A stretch of DNA of 64,000 nucleotides from assembly GCA_037043235.1 (NCBI GenBank), contig JAWRVZ010000138.1, positions 1,726,501 through 1,790,500 of the forward strand. The letters run 5' to 3'. Position 1 is the stretch's first letter, and each line of letters starts with the position of its first letter. Position numbers and translations under genes: made by a program. Below are positions 30,070 through 41,014 of this stretch, in pieces. This DNA comes from Rhodeus uyekii (taxonomy: Eukaryota > Chordata > Actinopteri > Cypriniformes > Acheilognathidae). Below the pieces are notes generated by a model that worked only from the letters and a program-made list of their open reading frames with translations, made no database searches and was not told the DNA's origin.

Positions 30070-30659
30070 AGGCCCAGTCACACAGCGAAAACGCATGAAG
30101 AACGCACGAATTACGCACAGATTTTCGTTTCTGCGCGGCGTGTGCGTCATATGTGTAATTCGTCGGTGGAACGAACGAGGACCGTCAGTGATTGTAAGTG
30201 GATGTGCGTCGAAGGTGGTTTGTGCGTGATTTTGAGTTTTGAACGGTTCAAAAAATTTCCGACGCACAAATGTGCGTCTGTGTGCGTTATTCATGAGTCG
30301 GCGTGCGTAGTTTATGCGTTGAGTATGCGTGACATGCGCAGGACGCGCGTCGGCTGTCAGTGCTTATGCGTTGGAACTGGTTCGAAAGCGCGCACGTCCA
30401 CTGACGCCCCACCTTCATATCACTCATGAACCGCGCACCGCGGCGCACGTATCACGTTCATTCCACTGACAATGTGCATTCTGAAAGTGCTTGTTCGTGG
30501 AACGTTCGCGAAGCCTGCGTGTTTGGACGCGCTCCGTGATTCATGCGTCGAGCGTGCGCTGCATGTTTGTGGAATACTTTGGTCAATTTCTCAACGCACA
30601 AGCACGCACAAACCCAATCTATGAGTGATTCGTGCGCGATTGGCTGTGTGACTGGGCCT
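30070..30659. mobile_element. CpG-rich Harbinger-like MITE nested in the Tc1 copy
   Basis: The termini AGGCCCAGTCACACAGC and its complement GCTGTGTGACTGGGCCT are near-perfect inverted repeats. TTA flanks both ends (30067-30069 and 30660-30662), a three-base duplication typical of PIF/Harbinger. The interior is unusually rich in CG dinucleotides and GCGT/ACGC motifs and has no transposase. Confidence 0.75.
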
Positions 30660-30689
30660 TTACATTGTGTGTCTGTGTGTGCCACACTG

Positions 30690-30990
30690 AGCATGGACAA
30701 CAGAAAGAGAAGAGATCTGTCTGAGGATTTGAGAACAAAAATTGTGGAAAAATATCGACAATCTCAAGGTTACAATCCATCTCCAGAGATCTAGATGTTC
30801 CTTTGTTCACAGTGTGCAACATTATCAAGAAGGTTGCAACCCATGGCACTGTAGCTAATCTCCCTGGAAGTGGACGAAAGAAAAAATGTATTAAAGGTTG
30901 CAACGCAGGATAGTACGTATGGTGGATCAGCAAGCAGGCCCAAACAAGTTCCAAAGAAATTCATGCGCAAACCGTCCGTTGCCCTTCCAA
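30690..30990 (+). pseudogene. Tc1 transposase N-terminal fragment
   Basis: From an ATG at 30693 the frame gives KRRDLSEDLRTKIVEKYRQS, the start of the paired-like helix-turn-helix of Tc1 transposases. A stop and frame change follow near 30792. After the change, segments equivalent to the second helix-turn-helix (TVNKGTS-region equivalents, GTVANLPGSGRK-like codons at 30848-30885) are still readable. The DDE catalytic part is absent, so no active enzyme can be made. Confidence 0.65.
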
Positions 30991-31399
30991 TATGAGAGAC
31001 CCTGAGTAGTTTCCATAGGAAGAGTGGTCCAAAATTCTGGGTGAGAGGTGTAAGAAGCTCATTGATATTATTATATATTAGCTTATTGATTATAGGAAGC
31101 AATCGATTTCAGTTATTTTTTCTAAAGTGTGTGCAAACAAATATTAAGTTAAGGGTGCCAATAATTTTGTTCAGCCCATTTTTGGGGTTTTGTGTGAAAT
31201 TGTCAAATTAGCTTTTTTTCTTCCTTTTTTGTTTTCTTCCAATAAACACAAAGGAAATAAACATATGTATGGCAAAACATGAGTTAATGCAATACTTTTT
31301 GTGAGCAACACTTCAAAAATGTTATGGGTGCCAATAATTTTGACCATTACTGTACATAAATGTGGGGAAAAAATACAATTACTGTCACAAATGCTGACG

Positions 31400-31848
31400 A
31401 TGTTCCCACCAGTGGTCACTGGAGGTCTCACTCTCCAGAGTACTATGGTTTATCGGACTACAATTCCCAAGCATCCACTCTCCGGGACTAATCACTTCAC
31501 ACCTGCTCTGCATTATCACTGCCTATTTATACCCTGGTTATTCAGCATCTCACTGCAAAGTTTTGTTTGCCCCGGCTACATCTCTGAGTGTTATTTACCC
31601 TGTTATCACTTGCCTGTGTACTGACTCTGCCTAGTTCCTCGTTCTTGACTCTGTGCCGCCTGCCTATTGTTTACTGTTTTATCTGGATTCTGGACTTTGA
31701 TTGTTTGCTGCCTACCCTGACCTACTGCCTGTATTGACCACTCTCTCTGCCTTGCCTCTGACATTGTTGTTCTGCCTGGTGATCTGACCTGCATAAACTG
31801 CAGATGGATCTTAACCAGCCTGAGTCCGCGTTACAATTGCAATTACAA
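31400..31848 (+). repeat. Possible LTR-retrotransposon 5' fragment
   Basis: A promoter-like TATTTATACCCTGG (31525) is followed by a pyrimidine-rich leader ending GCAGATGGATCTTAACCAGCC, which could be a gag start. The Tigger-like element at 31849 then interrupts it. I see no terminal repeats, so the class is uncertain. Confidence 0.3.
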
Positions 31849-33041
31849 TTAGTGGAGTTCGGTTATGTCGACGGCCTTGGGGGTTGCAAAAAGGCATCGA
31901 GATAACCGTTTATTGAGATAAACCATATAACATATATTACATATATTTTCCCACATATAACCCGCAGACGCAGATAGTCCGCACAATCATATAGCCAGCG
32001 GGTTTTGGGTTTTGCGTGAAAAATTGTTGGCATAACCTGCACCCATAGATTGATGAACTTTTTTGTGTAAGATCACATTTCGAATTTCAAATGTTGCTCG
32101 CATGACGTCAATTATCATAACTCAGGCTCGTACACAGTGCTTGTGCGCGAAATTCACACAATAAAAAAACAAACACAAGTCAGAATCAGAAGAAAAAGAA
32201 GAGGCAGTCTCTCTCGTCCCTTTAAGAAGTGCAGCCTCATGCCCCACCCTCATGCAGCACAGCCAATCACGTCTTCTTGCATGATTGACAGGTCAGACTG
32301 CCTATCAGCGCCCGCTGTCAGAGTGATAGTGGAAGCACCAAAGACAACAACCCTCGCAAGAAAGAAACATTTAAATTTATTGATGTACATGATGTGAGTT
32401 ATTAAATGAGAATGTACATGCTCGTGTTTTTGGTGTCTTTTTAGTGTCTTTGCAGTGTTTCTGCAATTAGTTTGAAGAAGCGATCAGCATTCATCAAAAA
32501 AAATGTACTTATACACAGTACAGTGTATGTTTGCTAACAACAAAAGGCAAATGTAAAACCGCCACAATAAAAAACACCTTCGATTCTTGATAAAAACCTT
32601 TAATTATATTCTCCAACAATGCAAACACAAAGATTGCTCACAAAATCACAAAAAACGTGCGGGATGCTACAGCATGTTATCCCTCAGACGAGATAACGAC
32701 AGGGAGGAACTGTCATTGGAGCGGAACGCGATCCACGTGCAACACAAACTCAGCGCATGCGCAGTGAACTAGGCACGATCATTAGTCACTAGATAACCAT
32801 GTGAAGTGGTGATTTTGTCCCTCTTTTGTGCTCAAGACATTAGATTTCGGCAACATTAACGAATTGACATTAAAGAATCGAAAATACTAAGGGAGTAATA
32901 ATAATAATAATAAATAATAAAATAAAAAATAATAATAAAAAACAATAATAAATAATAGGGAGTTTGGCGGTTCCACTTCAAAAACGTCGACATAATAGGA
33001 ATGGCGAGTTAACCGTGAGTGGAGATAAGTGAACTCCACTG
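31849..33041. mobile_element. Mosaic Tigger-like element, about 1.2 kb
   Basis: The left end AGTGGAGTTCGGTTATGTCG is mirrored by GAGATAAGTGAACTCCACTG at 33022-33041. From 31945 to about 32365 it contains an inverted, truncated copy of the CCGTATTTTCCCGC MITE (TATTTTCCCACATATAACCC … TGATTGACAGGTCAGACTG). The junction to 'AAATTTATTGATGTACATGATG' equals that of the copy at about 18380. No transposase was seen. Confidence 0.7.
32889..32959. repeat. (AAT)n-rich microsatellite
   Basis: Imperfect AAT/AAAT repeats sit inside the Tigger-like element, absent from its relatives. Confidence 0.8.
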
Positions 33042-33045
33042 TATA

Positions 33046-33063
33046 CAGTAATGGCCAAAAATG
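33046..33063 (+). repeat. Tc1 terminus stub
   Basis: CAGTAATGGCCAAAAATG repeats the left end of the Tc1 copy at 29781, again directly after the Tigger-like terminus and TATA. The rest of the element is missing. Confidence 0.5.
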
Positions 33064-33960
33064 TAACCCAGTAGAATAATATTCCTCTGGTATTTGTGGT
33101 TTCAATTTATATTTATTTTGTTTGGTTCTAACTCAGAGCTCATATAGGAATGGAGTATGCAGAAATATAGTTTAATGTATAAATGTGAGTCTATGCCTTT
33201 AAGAATCCAGTCATATGTAAAGTTTGATTGAAATGTACATAGAAAAAAGGTGTTAACTTACATGTTAGTTATTGCTTTATTTTAATTGGTTCATGAGTGT
33301 TAAGTCCCGCCCTCACCAGTGTTTTGGGGAGATGTGATTGCTGGATCGGGGTGAGGAGAAAGAGGAGCGAGAGTTTGGTCAAGGTCAGCCGATCGTCAAG
33401 AGGAGCTGTCAAATTATTCGAAGGACATCTGTGGACACATGTCAAGATTTCAAACCATTTATAGGCGGTTTGTTGACTGTTGAAGACTATATCTACCAAA
33501 TTGGTATAGTAACATCGGGAGTTCGTTGGCTGCGAGTGAGGAGCTGGCGGCCTGTCTTCAGAGAGCTAAGGTAATAACACACCAAGGTGATCGTACGCAA
33601 CAGCTGTCAAAGGCCAGACGTGAGAAATGGATCTCTAATATCGGCCGACATCAAGCCTTCCAGCTATGACAATGTCTGTATCTGTACGGATCATTTTATA
33701 AGTAAGTGAAGATAAGTTAAAAAACATAATATATTTAATGATGTAACCATTGAAAATCATCGTCAGCAGTAATAAATCATCTATGTACATATAGTGACGA
33801 ACACAACAGCTTAACATCAATAAACAGCATTTTGCAAGATCTGTTCAGGTAACAAAAGTTTATAAAGATGTTAAATTAAAATATTTTTTCGGTCCAAACT
33901 GTTGGATACCAACTTTAAAATATACGCAGCGAGAAATCTGCAAGTAAAATTAAATCTGAT
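33064..33960. other. Unassigned stretch
   Basis: No gene motif was recognised. A purine-rich block (33320-33480) with an open frame on the + strand has no recognisable domain. Confidence 0.3.
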
Positions 33961-34048
33961 GCAACAGTGAAAGAGAGAAAGTAGGAATGCTTCTATTTTT
34001 TGTAAACTTTATTGCTAATGAAAACCATTTCATCTACCTTGGCCGTGG

Positions 34049-34240
34049 TTACACATCTGTCATTGATGAGTCACAGGACACTTCTCGCACCCAGCCACAC
34101 ACTCGCTGATTGTAAGCGTCAAGTCCTTTGTAACACTGAAGATCTTCGGCTGTATAAGGACTTGGGGTGAAAACCAGATAGTTGAGAACATTAATGTATG
34201 TTGTGTTCGGTAAAAGACTGACGTCCGTAGACCAGGTCAC
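34049..34240 (-). pseudogene. Fragment of a transposon-type protein with a YT...YKxLxAYN motif
   Basis: The minus-strand frame carries the motif YTAEDLQCYKGLDAYNQRVC followed by GWVREV. This resembles the N-terminal segment of dispersed fish proteins that pair a SWIM zinc finger with a YqaJ-type nuclease. Only this segment is present, without the zinc finger or nuclease. The family assignment is from memory of the motif and needs a search. Confidence 0.4.
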
Positions 34241-34433
34241 AATTTCATACGGATCCTGTCCCTTTATTAACGCTATTTTTTCCTCGTACCTGTCTCTTTC
34301 AACATTCTCAAGTCCATCTCTATATTTAGTTTCACTCTTATGCTCACTTTTCTCCCTAGATTTACATAAAACGTTTTTTTACTGAGATAACACTGGCTTT
34401 AACTTCACTTCCCTTCACAAACTTTGTTTATAT

Positions 34434-34522
34434 TGTTTTTCCTGTAAAGCTGCTTTGAAACAATCTACATTGTAAAAAGCGCTATATAAATAAAGGTGAC
34501 TTGACTTGACTTGACTTGACTT
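34434..34522 (+). mobile_element. LINE-type 3' tail with (TTGAC)n
   Basis: CCTGTAAAGCTGCTTTGAAA … AAAGCGCTATATAAATAAAG followed by (TTGAC)n. The same tail in reverse starts the elements at 41015 and 43622. It is a short 5'-truncated copy. Confidence 0.65.
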
Positions 34523-34759
34523 CCGCCATGACATCGATTAGAGGTTGTCTACCAAGACGGCGGCTGTCGTAAAACTAGGTCACAATCGGGGCGCTCTATT
34601 GTGCTGCGGACTTCCGTTTCGACCGGTCACGGAGTGCAGGTACTGTGTTTGAGAGAGTTATTTTTCCTGCTCAGGAGAGCGAAGGGGCCAGTTGTTGTTT
34701 CACAGCCACCACGTACTCTAGCCACGTCTCAGGCCTGCAACGAGGTGGGCTGTGAGGGA

Positions 34760-36771
34760 CAGGGGTCTCATTTATAAAGCGTGCTTACGCACAAAACGGG
34801 GCTGGAAACATACGTACACCAGTTTCCACGTAAAGGTTGAGATCTATAAAAACAAACTTGACGGGAATATTTGCGTACCAGCACGCAAACTGTGACCCAT
34901 GCGTACGAATATTTTGGAGACGGAGCGGTTTTGGCGACAACCAATGGTGAGCTGAGGGATTGACGGTAGAATTAATGAAATTAGACACATTGAACTTGAA
35001 AAGTTGTACATATTATGGAAGCCAGTTTCCACCACAGTTGAGAAAGGGGGAAAAAAAGATTATTTAAGTCGAAAAAATGACTTAGTATCTCGAAATAAAG
35101 AGATACTTTCTCGAAATAATGACTTAACTTCTCTGTTTCTCCGCATGATCAAAGCGTGTAAATGCGAGATCACAGCAAACATGACACGTTCTGTAAAAAC
35201 TGCTGTCTTAGTTAAAGTCCGTGTAATATATAAAATGCAATCTATAGCAACATGAATTATAAATTATCAGAATATTTTGCACATGTTTCCATGTGCATAG
35301 GAAGGCATGGAGGTTGAACAGAAGCGAGGCGGTTACCATATAATTAAGGAGCCGGTAAAAACTGTTGCATCAAAAATGTACGATTTACAAAACTATCATA
35401 TTAACGCTGGATTTATTCATTAAGTTTAAGTTTAACTCTTCATAAAATGCATGGATACATGTGTTAATATTAATGTGAATTTCGCGGATGCTCTTTGATG
35501 TGCAGTTTCATCATAAAGAGGCACTATAATACAATAAAATACTACACAGTAATATAATACAACAGTCTATAATTCCTCTGTTTGAAACCCATGGATCACT
35601 GTGCTGCTGCTTGTTCATACACAAAATACAAATGAATAAAATACTATATACTATGGAATCCCCTCTCATATACTGATGATTTATCTTTCATGTTCTAAAA
35701 TTATATTATTGATTATCACACTGACTTTAACAGCTGTTTTACAGCACGTGTCATGTTTGCTGTGATCTCGCATTTACACGCTTTGACCATGCGGAGAAGC
35801 ACGAGAGGTTAAGTCTTTATTTCGAGAAAGTTTCACGCTATTTCGAGATACTAAGTCATTATTTCGATTTAAATAATCTTTTTTTTCTCAACTGTTGTGG
35901 AAACGGACTTCCATACGCATATAGACCTATCCATATAACCATAAACATACAAATCACTTTCAATCCTCATTATGCGTCCTATAAAACATGCATGTCCACA
36001 ATAGCAATTTATATCAATAAATGGTGATAAATTATCAAATAAAAGTGTATCAATTTAATTTATTTTACTTTCACTTGCTAATTATCTATGGGTTTATGTA
36101 CATTGTCTGATTGGTATGAGCAGGTGTAAAGGATTTAATGCTATCGCTGTAAACATAAATACTACAGTGACACTCCTGCATCTACGGCATGATGGATGTC
36201 CAAAAGCCAATGGCAACACACTCTGTTGGTGACTAGTGAGCCTTTCCCCCCCCCCCACTTTTAAGTTGGACCTCTTCTTTTTTTATTTCGGGAACCGTCT
36301 GGTCAGCTGAACCAACTGCATTTACAGCGGCTGTCACATGCTGTCATTCCACCCTTTTTTGTGTGTGTTAGTGACACCAATACTATGGCTACCAAACTAA
36401 ATAAATGTCCTTTCCTCCACCTCTGTCACAAGAACCTCTGTTTCAGTGTCTGTGAAATCTCCATTGGTGCCATTTTTAAAAGAACCTCTTGCTCCTTTAT
36501 ATTAATATGCACAGCATTATTATAATAATCATGAGCTGATTTGGACTATATATGGTTGAAAGGGGGCGAGTAAAGGGCGGGATGTTGATTTTTTTCACGT
36601 GCGCAAATTATCAATTAGACTGTGATTTATAAATGGAAAACTGCGTGCAGGTGTGCGTGCGCACGGTTTTATAAGTCTCAATTTTTGTTTGCGTATGCCA
36701 TTTTTTTGGCTTTGGGCGCACGTAAACTTTTAGTAAGGATCCTACGCACAGTTTTATAAATGAGACCCCTG
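34760..36771. mobile_element. 2-kb TIR element starting CAGGGGTCTCATTTATAAA
   Basis: The left end CAGGGGTCTCATTTATAAAG is mirrored by TTTATAAATGAGACCCCTG at 36753-36771. CAGGGG termini suggest hAT, but no clear 8-base duplication is visible. It contains a second, foldback-type element at 35016-35913 and no recognisable transposase. Confidence 0.65.
35016..35913. mobile_element. Foldback-type MITE with about 170-bp inverted arms
   Basis: The left arm (35016-35190: TGGAAGCCAGTTTCCACCAC, then CTTAGTATCTCGAAATAA and GCGAGATCACAGCAAACATG) is mirrored by the right arm (35744-35913, ending GTTGTGGAAACGGACTTCCA). The arms differ by a few substitutions and short indels. The 550-bp loop is AT-rich and non-coding. 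It is nested in the element above. Confidence 0.75.
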
Positions 36772-37358
36772 GTGTGTGTGTGCGTTTGTGCGGGCCCACA
36801 GTGTTAACACTGGTTCCAGGTAATTCCTATGTGTGAGGTTATTATATTATATAATATATTATACATATTCAGGGTGATACTGTTTGTGTGTCAGTTAAAA
36901 GTGTTACTGTGAATTACTTTCGTTATTATTACTGTTTTGTTTATTCACAATCTTTTTTATGTTTTGTATTTTATATTTCAAATTAAATCCTATGCTGTTT
37001 GTTACTGTCACCAGAGTTTTTACTTCTGTCATTTTTATAGTCAAGTATTTAGTGACTTCAGAGGGGCCTAACTTCAACATCTGTAGGCATTTATTAATGT
37101 ATCTGGTGTGCTGCCCTACTTTATTATAAGAGAAACAGGTAGGGGGCTCTACATAAAGAAAAGTAGAAATAGTCATGTATTTTTACATTTATTTATGCAT
37201 TTATTTTGGCTGTGTTGGAATTCCATAGTGTAGTAATATATGCAAAAGGTTGTTTTGGCCAAACATGCACTTAATTACTGCTAAAGAACAACAAAAAAAT
37301 TAGAATTCGGCAGTTTGCAAATCACACCTGGACTGCTCACACGATATCACGCAAGAGC
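36772..37358. other. AT-rich unique stretch
   Basis: No gene, repeat end or RNA structure was recognised. Confidence 0.3.
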
Positions 37359-37711
37359 TGTCACGATCGGGAAACAGAGGACTCAAGTGCAGGGGTAAAA
37401 GGATTTTATTTATAACAAACATAAAAAGTCACAAAGGAAAAACCCACAAGGGGAAACCATAACTGAGATCATAACTGGACCACAAAACAGCCCAGGAAAC
37501 ACGACATGACCGACAACAAGACCACACCAGACTGCAAACACAAGGGCTATATATAGGGAACACATGAGGAAAGGTAACGAGCTGAGAACAGCTGAAAACA
37601 CTCAAGGGAAACAAGATAACAAGATGGGCGGGGTTTATAATCACAACAAAGGGGCAGCGTCAGAGCTCTGTCAAGCAACACACTAGAAACATAAGTGACC
37701 GAACCCTGACA
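37359..37711 (-). repeat. Solo LTR with AGAGC target duplication
   Basis: On the minus strand it runs TGTCAGGGTTCGG … CGATCGTGACA, with TG...CA ends. AGAGC lies on both sides (37354-37358 and 37712-37716). It contains a TATATAGCC promoter-like box and AATAAAATCC as a polyadenylation signal. No internal region is attached. A second copy lies at 42423-49925. Confidence 0.7.
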
Positions 37712-37716
37712 AGAGC

Positions 37717-38833
37717 AAAGCATGTATGACGCTGCACTGGTAGAGTAGTCAGGCCTCCAAGAACAATCAAACAAACTGCACTGACGTCATAGCTTCATAT
37801 GGCGCTACACAGAAAGGATTAGTTATGCTTTCTAATGTGGGGGTTCCAGTAATGTTCTTAGAGGGGGGTTGGGGTTATATTCTGACCCCCTACATGAAAA
37901 CATCAGGCATTAATCCTTTTTTGTATTATAAAAATACGTGCTTTATTTGTGATTTTTTTCGCTTGGTGAATAGCAGGCCTAGATTTTAAATCATGGGCCT
38001 AAAAGACATTCTACAATATCAAGTGCTCGAAGCCGATACGCTACACGTACATTACCTATACATTATAAATGATCTATACACAATAGATTATCTATAGATT
38101 ATAGATTATCTATACATAATAGTTCTATTTACATATATCATTTTAGTGGTATATTAATTTTATATAATGCATCACACGAGTGGCTGAAAAAGCCATTTTT
38201 CCATCAGTGAAAAGGCCTGCGGGCATTTTTCTAAAATAATCCTATTAGGATCCAAGAAAAACCCCAGTTTCTGTCAAAGAGAGCATTGACGCAAGCAGCT
38301 CTGACGTCAATAGAGCTGCAGTGAACGGGGAGCGCGTGCACGAGGCGGCTGATCTGAGTTCTCTCTCAACACTGACAGCGCGTTAAATATGCGCTTATGG
38401 ATGTGCATAATTCATGCATTATTCATGTCGAGGATTACGAAGGAACCCACCTTACATCACACAGCAGTCCTTATTGCATTTGTTTGTTTTCCCGGACTAC
38501 TGTTGCTAGAAAATAATCAAGATTTTATTTGTCCAACAGTTTCATACCATTAGCCACATCTGTTAAACACACTCTGTGCCGTTTGTTTGAGATGTATTAA
38601 AACAGGTGTTTGGTGACTGACACGGTTCTTATTCCGAATAGTGCAGCGATGACGATTTGTGTTGGGCAAGAGGATTTTTGACTTTTTTTTTCTTTCTTTT
38701 TTTTTGGCAAGTGAGGCTTAAGAGACAGCTGTCATATCACGTCACTGAAATCCCGAATAAAATGTTGCCAGATCATGAAAGTCAAACATTCAACCTGACC
38801 GGTGCGTCACGGACGAACGAGCAACGCCCCCCC

Positions 38834-38868
<35 letters not shown>

Positions 38869-39400
38869 GACTGCAGCAATGGATGCACACACCCGCTACC
38901 CTTCACACACAACAGCTTTACAGAGCGATGCGCCTCTTTATTTAGACACTTGTTTATTCAGACACTTGTTCGGCACACTCGATCTTGACCAATATGAGTC
39001 TGCATACACAGCGTGCACGACTGTTTTCCGTTTCAAAATGGCATATTACACGTTCTTTTTTTTCTTTATTTAAACACAGGTTTGTTTAAAAAGGGAGAAA
39101 AGAACATGTCAACAAATAATAGATTTAGTCAAAGATATTTGTGACTATTACTGCTTAAACCCTGTACCTTAACAAGCAAACTGAGTAGAAGTCACTGACA
39201 CGACCTTTCTTTGCTTTGGCCTTTTTTCTCTCAAACTGCCCATCCGCCAGCGCACGCGGTTTCCAGATCCCCGGGTCATTCCCAATGCTCCTGCGTAAAG
39301 CGCGCGTGGAGATGAGCCTCTGACGTCACCCTGCCTCTCAAAGCCCTTCCGCTGATGGGGAGCCTTCACTTCTACAGGGCTTGAAACTGTTTCGTGCCAC
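37717..39400. other. Intergenic region upstream of the 40.4-kb gene start
   Basis: The first part is AT-rich (short tandem 'ATAGATTATCTATA' motifs at 38070-38115). From about 38280 the base composition rises in CG. A (CA)n tract lies at 38838-38868. No coding exon could be supported. Confidence 0.3.
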
Positions 39401-39404
39401 CAAA

Positions 39405-39518
39405 CACACACACACAGTGTCTCTCCCTCACACACTCTCTCTCACACACACTCTGTCTCTCTCTCCCTCACACACTCACAAACACACACTCTCTCTCTCA
39501 CACACACTCACAAACACA

Positions 39519-39579
<61 letters not shown>

Positions 39580-39580
39580 T
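39405..39580 (+). repeat. (CA)n and (CT)n microsatellite block
   Basis: Alternating CACA and CTCTCT tracts, including a long (CT)n near 39520-39555 and (CA)n to 39579. Open frames across it on both strands are low-complexity artefacts. Confidence 0.9.
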
Positions 39581-39619
39581 CAGACAGAGCGTTTGTTCTA
39601 TAAGAAATACTACGAAAAC

Positions 39620-40403
39620 TCTCTCTGCGCAAAGTCGAAGTCATGAACCCTTGGCGGTTTCCTAGCAACCGGACTGATACGTTTTGAGAAGCGCGCGTGC
39701 TGACCGCACAGCTGGACAGATGTTTGCCGTGCCCGAGCGCACGCACGGTGTCGACCGGAGCCGCTCACTGGACCCTGACACACAGGATTCTCCCTGCAGA
39801 CTCGCTGACTCCTCACATCCACTCGTTTCCCAGAAGTTCAGCGGCAGCTGGGCGATCTCTCCGGACACTATCGGTGCTGCTGAGATATCTCACACCGCTG
39901 AACATGTCAGTGCCGCTGTGTGCCACAGTAACGCGCTCAGTGTCGTGTGTGCAAAGAGTCGAGCGCGCTTTGAGCTGCATCATGTCGCGGATGCGCGCTT
40001 TCCTGCTCCAGTATAATCCCGGGCGCACGTGACGCGCAAAGCACTTTTGGAGCAGCATCTCTCATTTGTAAGGGGAAAATCCGTGCGTTTTTCTTATGCT
40101 TTAATCCCGAAGCTTATCGTATTTGAAGGATTTTGCCCATGCCCTTCTCTCCTCTTCTTCTTTAACTCGCGCACTGCTCTCGCAGCATCATCCCAACTTT
40201 TGCTCCCGCTGCGTTTGTTTCGTACGGGAGACTGTTGGAAACTGTGGTTGCCCGAATGAATGGGGATCGCGCTTTGTGAAGGTTTCAGTTGTCAACATCC
40301 TGACAATTGTATGTGTTTGCCCAGACGAGTGAGTGTTTATCGTCCTCGTTCGTTCATCCGTTCTGAGTCCAGAGCAAACAGATCGCGTCACATCACAACG
40401 ACA
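39620..40403 (+). promoter_or_regulatory. CG-rich promoter and 5' UTR candidate of the 40.4-kb gene
   Basis: This region has frequent CG dinucleotides (GCGCGCGTGC, GTGCGCGC) against an AT-rich background and leads into the ATG at 40404, as expected for a CpG-island promoter. Several upstream ATG frames exist; none shows a recognisable protein. Confidence 0.4.
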
Positions 40404-40467
40404 ATGTCGAAGAAGCGCAAAACCCCAGACGACGGCGGCGGAGGCACGGAGGATCCCCTCCAGCAAG
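40404..40467 (+). CDS. pde10a: First coding exon, probably of pde10a (rest outside window)
   Basis: ATG in context ACAACGACAATGTCG opens a short exon encoding MSKKRKTPDDGGGGTEDPLQ plus one Gln, ending in phase 1 before the donor GTATGAG. The basic KKRK could be a nuclear-type signal. No further exon of this gene was found before 64000, so the next intron would exceed 23 kb. Support for pde10a: in mammals PDE10A is the next gene after TBXT and in the same direction, it has long 5' introns and several alternative first exons, and those join the common exon at a split codon in which the first base is G or A, as here. Against: the peptide itself is too short to prove identity. PDE10A is a cAMP/cGMP phosphodiesterase of striatal neurons. 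Confidence 0.4.
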
Positions 40468-40744
40468 GTATGAGCTGCTCCTCCATACTGACTCTGGGTT
40501 CTCATGGGGGCCATTCAGAAACACGTTGAGACCAGCTTATGCAGAATTTCAACAGCAAGTGTCGTGTTTATCACTGCTGAGATTCACTGTCAAGAGCGCG
40601 TCTCAGAGACCCCAAAAACATGGTCATGTTTTCCAGATTCTCTGAAAATGTTCTTCTAACTTGATATAAATCTTTTAGGGAATTATTGATACTTTAATCT
40701 TCTTTTGTATTAACCCATATAAGGTAAGGATAAGTGACGGCACT

Positions 40745-40789
40745 AATGGATGGATGGATGGATATATAGATGTATAGAGAGAGATAGAG

Positions 40790-40857
<68 letters not shown>

Positions 40858-40858
40858 C
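40745..40858 (+). repeat. (GGAT)n / (GATA)n microsatellite
   Basis: GGATGGATGGAT is followed by a long GATA tract in the intron after the 40.4-kb exon. Confidence 0.95.
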
Positions 40859-41014
40859 AGCACAACTTGTTTTCCATTTCCAAATCTCACAACTCTTCCT
40901 CTGGCCAGAGAAAACCTACACTCTTCAACTTTCTCAAAAAACTGCTCTTCAGTCCAGTCAATATAGATGTCCAATATAGTAATTGAAAAACACATTGTAG
41001 AAAAGTTAAGTTCA

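Larger units (their letters stand above)
29781..31352 (+). mobile_element. Tc1-like transposon, internally deleted, with nested MITE
   Basis: The left end CAGTAATGGCCAAAATTGTT is mirrored by CCAATAATTTTGACCATTACTG at 31331-31352. TA lies on both sides. A transposase N-terminal fragment is inside, but most of the catalytic domain is missing. A 590-bp MITE is inserted at 30070-30659. It adjoins the Tigger-like end at 29776. Confidence 0.8.

Noticed and set aside
39381..39746. Overlapping Ser/His/Thr-rich frames on both strands
   Set aside because: They read through (CA)n and (CT)n microsatellites.
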